DNA of 64,000 nt. Origin: Spirodela intermedia. Lineage: Eukaryota > Streptophyta > Magnoliopsida > Alismatales > Araceae. A model generated the notes under the pieces. That model saw only the letters and a program-made list of their open reading frames with translations. It was not told where the DNA came from and searched no databases. The stretch lies in assembly GCA_902729315.2 (NCBI GenBank), contig LR746272.1, forward strand, positions 4,250,037 to 4,314,036. Reading direction: 5' to 3'. The position numbers were made by a program, and so were the translations under genes. How positions within the stretch are numbered: the first letter of the stretch is position 1; every line of letters begins with the position of its first letter. This document shows positions 59,401 through 64,000 of the stretch, piece by piece.

Positions 59401-61989
59401 GTACAAATAAAAATTACCTCGGAAATTTATACCAGTCAGTCTCTTATTTTATGGTAATTTAATCGTATGTTCATAATAATCTAGTTAGTTATTATGATTC
59501 TGCTCAAACTTTTTTGATGACCAACTCACTTCTTTGTCGTGTATCCTCTATTGTACTGTCATTGCCAGGGCCGATAAATTGAACCCTCCTATGTGCCTAA
59601 GGGGTTATCATTGGCAAGAAGATGAAAGGGATGTGAGATGACACTTCTAACTGAATGATGACGGCACAATTGAACTCTGGTTTTCGAGAAACATGTATCC
59701 ACCAAACAAACGAGCGATACATGCTAATTTCAATAAATGAATTCGAAAGAGCACAATTCTAACAGCTAAGCAATAATGTCAGGTTCCAGACAATTTGACT
59801 ACAAACCCACAACAATATAGACAAATTTCTCAGACTAAAATGTGATAGAAATGAACATAACAAAAAAATTCAGGATAAAGGTAGGGAACTAAACTAGCAC
59901 ACCAGAAAATACAGTATTAAGCAAAAAAATATGAAACCACGCTTCCTCAACCTTCTACTCAGGACTGTGATGCCAGAAAATATTGTCAAAAATATTACAA
60001 ATTTACTAGGGTAGCATGATTTATTTTAAAATTTATTACCAAATACGAGCAGATGAACAAAACTCATCAAAAGTGGACAATGGAATAACATTAGGACAGT
60101 GAAAATAGCATGCCCAAACATTGTCCACCTTGTCCATGGTTCTCTCGGCAGAATCTCCTAATTTTCTCACATGCTCTTGGCTTGGGTTTGAGATTAGATG
60201 AAAACCCTTCTCCCTGGTTTCCCGTTGCTGTTCAAATTCTCTGCCATGAAGTATTATACGTGAGAAATTTGAGAGATATTGGGAACACAGAAAGTTGAGG
60301 TATCAAAATAGCACCTGAACCCTGTCTTGGAGGTCAGAAGCTGAATTGAGACCTACACGTTCGCAGAAAAAGGCATGAAAACATTATAAACATGAAACTT
60401 TGAATTTCTAATTAATAATTCAAGATGGTTAGCATACTTTATTTGAAAAAAGAAAAGGAAATAGGGAGGTTTCCAACATAAACTGTGACTAAGACACGCA
60501 AATCATTTAAGGAGCAAAGTGACAACAGTTTCTCATTGATTATTGTGAAAGCAGACATAAGGCGCAAAATTGTAGTCAGCGGAATCTCACATGTAAAATT
60601 GTCCCAAAATCACATCCCTGAAGGGGTAACACGACAGAGGTAGGCTTCAAAGCATCTGCGTAATCAGCCAGATTGATATAAGCCTCGCCGAGGAAACTTG
60701 AACGAGAAGTACCCTGAATTGTTGGAATTGTACCCAGATTACAGTCAACTTCTATTGAGAAAAAAAAATTGGCTGTAAAATAAGAAACTAATGCCGTGGA
60801 GAAGTTGAGAATATGATACTGAAAAATAAGGGTGAATAGGGATATTTAGAACTTTGAAACAGACATCAATACCATTGCAACCACAAGCTTATAGAATTTC
60901 TCATCATATTTCTTTGCACTTGTGTCCTGGAGAAGAAGTCTTGTAGTTTCATAAATTGGGTCTGCCCACTTGCAAGTCCCATTCCTCACATTCGCCTTGT
61001 TCGTCTTTGCAGATATTTTTCCTATCTCATCAGGGATGAAAGACACGAACAATTTATCCCATCCTGTTTGTGGAATCTGCAAGGAAAATGAATGTTTACA
61101 GAGCATTTAGAAAAAATTTAAGAAATTCATGGACCAGTTGTGATTAGTTTCAAAACCAGTTATTCACATGCAATGCTGGAGCTGACCAGCAAGGTACCAC
61201 GGCATATTCTAAGAGTGCAAGATCCACAATTGTGACAGAAATACTCAACCCAGTAACCTTATTGCATATTGAGTCACCAATGGAAGTACTAAAGGACAAG
61301 AACATAAACAGATACCAGAATTGGCAAAAGTTTGGAGCACTCGATGTACAAAGATACCTCAGTAGTCAGCATGGCATTCCATACAAGTAATTACTCAAAA
61401 AGAAATTGCATCATTAATTATAAACTAAGATCGCCACTTATCTTATTTTTCCGAGGTGACAAGAAAATCAATTAAAAAATAAAGCAACACAAATTCACTA
61501 ATCCGTATAAAACATCCCCCGGTTGTTTTCACAAGCTCAAACGAACACAGGGGGTAAAATTTCACCAACACAACAAGTCACCAAAAACGTAAACATTTCT
61601 AAAAGATTAGATATTTGAAATTCCCTGGCGAATTCTCTCGAACCTCTGCATTACTTAATGTCTTCCCGTTTACAATGGAGACCAAAAATTATATGAGCTG
61701 CAATTTGCTGACTAAGATTTCAAAAAAGCAAAGGCATTACACATTGCAAGAAAGAAATCGAGTTCGTGAGCAGAGGACACTTCCTGAATTTCTGGCACAT
61801 AATGCACTGAAGAAGATTCATGAAGCCACAAACTTTACAACAGAGATAAGAAAGAGGGTGAAAAATAAAAGACAAAAACTAGGGAAAAAGACTACAAAGG
61901 AAAGAGCTTACGTGAGTGGCATGGAATTGCAGCCGAAAAACCACTTTGACCTTATTCTTCTCAAACTTCCACTTGGGAATTCGCGACAT
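50458..61989 (-). CDS. Giant NT-C2 domain coiled-coil protein, At1g22060-like
   Basis: Ten exons resolved on the minus strand: 61912-61989, 60873-61076, 60591-60713, 60315-60352, 60129-60240, 53254-58971, 51554-51676, 51343-51453, 51109-51251 and 50458-50698. They total 6891 nt, about 2296 aa, with frame kept at every junction. Residues 1 to about 150 form an EEIG1/EHBP1-type N-terminal C2 domain (MSRIPKWKFEKNKVKVVFRL, TGWDKLFVSFIPDEIGKIS, ANVRNGTCKWADPIYET, FLGEAYINLADYADALKP, SIQLLTSKTGF). The rest is almost all heptad coiled coil, including four tandem repeats of about 101 residues (about 1266-1671). The conserved C-terminus reads GNALERVLALELELAEALQA, DINELIGDTLNVRGRHAAME, then LMKLKNIRSPRK. 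Plant members are annotated as myosin-heavy-chain- or sporulation-like; function is unknown, and membrane tethering or cytoskeletal scaffolding is inferred from the architecture. Extra small exons between 51677 and 53253 cannot be excluded. Confidence 0.88.
51677..53253 (-). other. Large intron of the coiled-coil gene
   Basis: About 1.6 kb between the giant exon's donor (GAG|GTAAGC) and the next recognised acceptor (CAACAG|GAAAAG). I found no clear coding segment. 52260-52345 has a short internal repeat (CTTCTTTATACTAGTGGGAGC / CTTCTTGGTACTAATGTGAGC types) typical of degraded insertions. Confidence 0.5.
54513..55729 (-). repeat. Coding tandem repeat, four units of about 303 bp
   Basis: Units start, reading on the minus strand, at 55729, 55422, 55116 and 54813. 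Each unit runs from an ELxxER motif through LTS.LNEK.EQ.L, ELxxLRQQ, LESEK, a variable block and L.SQV.DL to the next unit. Period 101-102 codons, with periodicity kept in phase with the reading frame. Confidence 0.88.
58972..60128 (-). other. Intron 5 of the coiled-coil gene
   Basis: AT-rich, bounded by donor AAG|GTGGAC and acceptor GAAGCTAG|GCA. The acceptor ending CTAG is usual enough for plants. No nested gene was seen. Confidence 0.6.
61077..61911 (-). other. Intron 1 of the coiled-coil gene
   Basis: The donor CAC|GTAAGC follows codon 26 and the acceptor is TTGCAG|ATT. The plus-strand open frame crossing here (61615-62079) overlaps exon 1 in antisense and is not supported as a gene. Confidence 0.65.
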
Positions 61990-64000
61990 TACTCCCTCCA
62001 GTATCGAAAAGAAAACTTCAGTTCTTTCCTTCAATTTTTCTCATCTGTCAGAGTCCAGGAGCATTTATCTCCCATCTGAAATTAGACATGGAGTGCTGCA
62101 TTGTAGAGCAGAAAGTGAAAACGGTAATAGGAATGAGAACGCATAATTATACAGGTGTTTTGAGGAAGGCCTCGGTTGGCGAAATTCGAAATCTAGCATG
62201 TTCGGAGAACAAGATCCAGTGAAAAATAAACCTAAACCTTTTCAGATAATGTTGAGGGGACAAGTCCAAAAACAAGATCACGTTGTAGGAAGATACTCGA
62301 CTCATGCGTAATGTTGCCTACTGTGCTACTCTGATTAGTGCAAAGAGCAAACGTGAAAACCCGTGAGAAACATGGCTCCAGGAACACTCAGGAACGAACA
62401 CCAACAAAAAAACCAGCTGCTTCATTCAAATTTGTCGTACTGGACACCAGATCCGGGCAAGATCCCATCCCCCCCCTCAAATGCCACAGCGATGATTGTC
62501 CAAGAAAGAACAAAGGATGATGAAAAAGAAGAGAACAATGCACTAGACAAAGAGAGAGAGAGAGAGAACGATGGGAGCGACAGAAATGACGAAGTCCGAC
62601 CGCCACATACGAACCTATCTCCTTACGAGCTAGGGATCCACCTCCGATGACGCCCTACGGAGTCCGGCGAGCAACTAGATCTTCCTCGGGAAGCCACCAG
62701 CGACCTCCAAACCGCAATGCAAGCCACCCCCCCCTCTCGATTTGCCTCCTTACCACGATGCCACTCTGCAGCAGTAGACTTCTCTCTCTCTCTCTCTCTC
62801 TCTCACTGTCCCACTTCCACTTCGGACCAGTCCACCCCTACAACCCAGAGAGAGAGAGAGAGAGGTGTACATTAAAAACTGGGGCGTGGTTATAACAAAA
62901 GTGGCGCGCCCGCCAAAAAGCCACCTGTAATTTTGCTCCTAACAGCTCTAAAAAAAATGCATATTATTACGTGGCAAATGGACGTTGACCCGCCAACTTC
63001 CGAAATCCTAGCACCGCTATGCGAAAGCGGTAAGGATACCGATGCGAACCCCGGAGCAAACGACTACTCTCTCGACGGTTAAAGTAGTTACTTGAGAACA
63101 CCACCTTAATCCAACGGTACATCTCCTTCCCCTTAAGAAAGCTCCTTCGATCGGACGGATTGCACCGGTGAGCCCAGTGTAAAGAGATTTATCGATTGCT
63201 TCCTACATGGATCACCGCCTAGCCGCTTCCTTGAAGAAACCAACTACATCGAGCACCCTTCAAGCGAGCAAAGATTTTTTTCTGACGTCACCAATTTTAT
63301 TTTCCTAATAATTATATAATATGAATATCCACATCAGAATTTGATCTAAAAACCACACGTTTTGTACATTATTATTATAATAATAAATAAATAAACGATG
63401 GAAATTACCACCCATAAATTGTTAATAAATATTTTCACAACGTTCTAATATAACGGCTTAAATTATTGTTGCATTAAAATATTTTATAAATTATCAAGAA
63501 TTACTCATTATTCGATTAAAGTCCCATTATAGGAATATTATATTCGTTGAAAATGAAATAAATATGAATCAAGGTTATTTGGCATTTCCCCCCCAAAAAA
63601 AAGTGATTGAGAGAGAGTAGATCGCGGTTATTTAATTTACATAAATATCCTCGACTTAATTTTAATTTGGGTCCAAATATCAAGTTATTTTATCCGCAAG
63701 GTGTTTTCGGAAAATGGGAAAAAATAGATTTTAATAAAAATAAAATAGTGGGCTGAAAGATGGCCGGTCGCCATCTCCTGAGCGCGGATGGTCTTATCAC
63801 AGGTGGCGTCCCACGAAGCAAGAACTCGAAGACCGCGCCTTCGAAGAAGTCAAAAGTGGCGCCCACGTGCGATGGAATCTGTCGTGGCGGACCCGAACAG
63901 AAGGAAGATTGTATCCGAGTTGTCTCCATCTGGCGGGGACCAGAGGTTCTCGGTGACAGCTTGCTGGGGGACCACTTGTCAGTTGAATCAGCTATTGCCC
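61990..64000. other. Upstream region of the coiled-coil gene and right-hand intergenic DNA
   Basis: 61990 to about 62900 is probably the 5' UTR and promoter. It includes a (CT)n tract at 62781-62804 and a (GA)n tract at 62847-62864 that are mutually inverted, with GC-rich sequence around 62620-62720. 62900-64000 is AT-rich with no recognised gene on either strand. Confidence 0.45.

Noticed and set aside
61615-62079. 154-codon plus-strand frame
   Set aside because: Antisense to exon 1 and intron 1 of the coiled-coil gene; exon 1 encodes the conserved NT-C2 start on the minus strand.
1-64000. CRISPR array, bacterial operon or prophage-like system
   Set aside because: All genes are plant nuclear families with introns; tandem repeats here lack the regular unique spacers of CRISPR arrays.

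Overview
The window is nuclear DNA from a flowering plant. Genes have many short introns with GT..AG borders, intergenic DNA is AT-rich with degraded Ty3/gypsy and Ty1/copia elements, (GA)n/(CT)n microsatellites are very frequent, and every recognisable gene belongs to a land-plant family. The single-exon PPR and FAF genes are very GC-rich, while the kelch and coiled-coil genes are not. Such a two-class gene composition would fit a non-grass monocot or magnoliid, but that assignment is weak.

Layout. 1-2390: 3' part of an ACINUS-like SAP18-binding splicing factor (+), convergent with the next gene. 2392-4254: intact single-exon DYW-type PPR editing factor, OTP85-like (-), with a tandemly repeated CT-rich module upstream. 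5024-7507: eight-exon thioredoxin-domain-containing protein 9 (TXNDC9) homologue (-). 8031-22201: gene-free block of nested, decayed LTR elements. Reverse transcriptase (about 17.1-17.5 kb) and integrase (about 11.9-12.2 kb) remnants both lie on the minus strand, between long direct repeats at about 9.95-11.7 and 19.8-21.3 kb. A further LTR with a primer-binding site (21529-22201) ends exactly at the stop codon of the next gene. 22199-25701: three-exon short-chain dehydrogenase (-). 29819-30520: FANTASTIC FOUR-like protein (-). 30.5-34.6 kb: intergenic, with a long GA/CT-armed inverted repeat and a roughly 100-bp tandem repeat. 35863-37296: F-box/kelch protein (+). 41.15-46.56 kb: copia remnant (+). 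47854-49903: membrane-anchored ubiquitin-fold protein (+, three exons). 50458-61989: giant NT-C2/coiled-coil protein (-, at least ten exons, one of them 5.7 kb).

The genes do not form a pathway. However, the last three (F-box/kelch, MUB, giant coiled-coil) match, in order, three consecutive Arabidopsis loci as I remember them (At1g22040, At1g22050, At1g22060), which points to an ancient collinear block. Exon borders were worked out by hand from splice signals, reading-frame continuity and family similarity. No search was run. I saw no tRNA, rRNA, CRISPR array or organellar insert.
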